Below are positions 63,414-64,000 of a stretch of 64,000 nt of DNA, piece by piece. This DNA is from Loxodes magnus (Eukaryota; Ciliophora; Karyorelictea; Loxodida; Loxodidae). The first letter of the stretch is position 1. Each line of letters starts with the position of its first letter. The notes under the pieces were generated by a model. The model was given only the letters and a program-made list of their open reading frames with translations. It was not told where the DNA came from and searched no databases. A program made the translations under genes and the position numbers. The stretch lies in assembly GCA_946699065.1 (NCBI GenBank), contig CAMPDV010000095.1, positions 186,001 to 250,000 of the forward strand, read 5' to 3'.

Positions 63414-64000
63414 ATGGATCATATTGCAGGTAATAAATCTAGTGTTATTGAGGTATATCCTTATCAAAAATAAGCATATAAATAACCGGGAAATTTCTCT
63501 TTAACTATACCAGACTTTACATCTATAAACTCAATTAGTTGTTCATTACTTACTTTCAATACTTCTGATTGATGAGAAAGCATTTACCTTGGACGTATTT
63601 TATGTGTATTTTAAAGCATCTGTTTAAATGAGTTGAAGTGGAGCTATTGAGTGGGCTGATCTATCTTTTGAAAAGTTTAAGATCGATAAAATCAAAAAAG
63701 GACTAAGAGACTGAATAGCAATAAGATGTATTAAGCTTAAATTGTCTTTTGGATCTAATCTAGGATAAAGATATTATATTAATAGCTTTTTTAAACCTAC
63801 AGATGCTAATAGGTCGACTTTAGATAATTATATACACTCTAATAGTTTATTACTATATAGACGAAATCAAACATTTAAGGGTTAATATTATAAGTGCAAG
63901 TATGATTAAATTACTTAGCAAGTGATTCTAAGAGAGCTTAAGATTCTTTAAATAAGAATTAACTTAAAAGTGAAAAGTATATAAATATAGAGCAGCTTTG
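63414..64000 (+). CDS. Possible partial gene at window edge
   Basis: ATG 63414 starts a protein-like stretch (MDHIAGNKSSVIEVYPY, then NFSLTIPDFTSINS) that meets two consecutive TGA codons about 50 residues in. From about 63590 a different frame looks protein-like to the window end (for example GAIEWADLSFEKFKIDKIKK and FFKPTDANRSTLDNYIHSN). A tiny intron could link them, but I could not place one convincingly. No family is recognised. Confidence 0.25.

Overview
The window looks like AT-rich nuclear DNA of a ciliate whose three classical stop codons are all readable. Recognisable proteins appear only when TAA and TAG are read as Gln and in-frame TGA as Trp. TGA is also the codon found at most gene ends. 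This combination matches karyorelict ciliates such as Loxodes and Parduczia; a Condylostoma-like code is the alternative. Introns are tiny (16-25 nt, GT...AG). Start codons usually follow a run of A or TAAA. Coding DNA contains CG dinucleotides, while the long spacers are very AT-rich and nearly CG-free.

Layout. From left to right: an AP-4 epsilon adaptin (281-2734, minus), a chitin synthase (4630-6957, plus) and an amino-acid permease (8071-9538, minus). Next comes a large direct tandem duplication. Copy 1 (11081-44116) carries a DHHC palmitoyltransferase, a 5'-truncated calcium-dependent protein kinase (CDPK) and an RBR-type E3 ligase. It also carries a 20.5-kb composite retrotransposon insertion, a 360-bp structured insertion and the tail of a second RBR gene. 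Copy 2 (44117-55212) has the same order with an intact CDPK and an empty retrotransposon site, and leads into the complete second RBR gene (54922-56180). Copy 2 joins copy 1 at a 10-bp microhomology. On the right lies a hybrid sensor histidine kinase (59633-62302, minus), then an unassigned stretch.

The 20.5-kb insertion (21459-42003) is flanked by a 12-bp direct repeat that is present once in the empty allele-like copy at 53290-53301. It holds an ORF1/Gag-like gene with a CCHC knuckle, Gln/Asn-rich coiled-coil ORF1 proteins, and APE-endonuclease/reverse-transcriptase ORF2 sequences of non-LTR (LINE) type. Inside one element's RT core sit three head-to-tail copies of a different 3922-bp LINE unit. 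The three copies share the same frameshifts, so they were multiplied as DNA rather than by retrotransposition (or are an assembly effect).

Functionally the cellular genes are mostly membrane or signalling genes: vesicle coat, chitin synthesis, amino-acid uptake, S-acylation, Ca2+ kinase, ubiquitin ligase and phosphorelay. The duplicated block places a palmitoyltransferase beside two gene types whose N-termini (MGKC and MGCC) look like myristoylation plus palmitoylation signals. Everything here is read from translation by eye; no searches were run.
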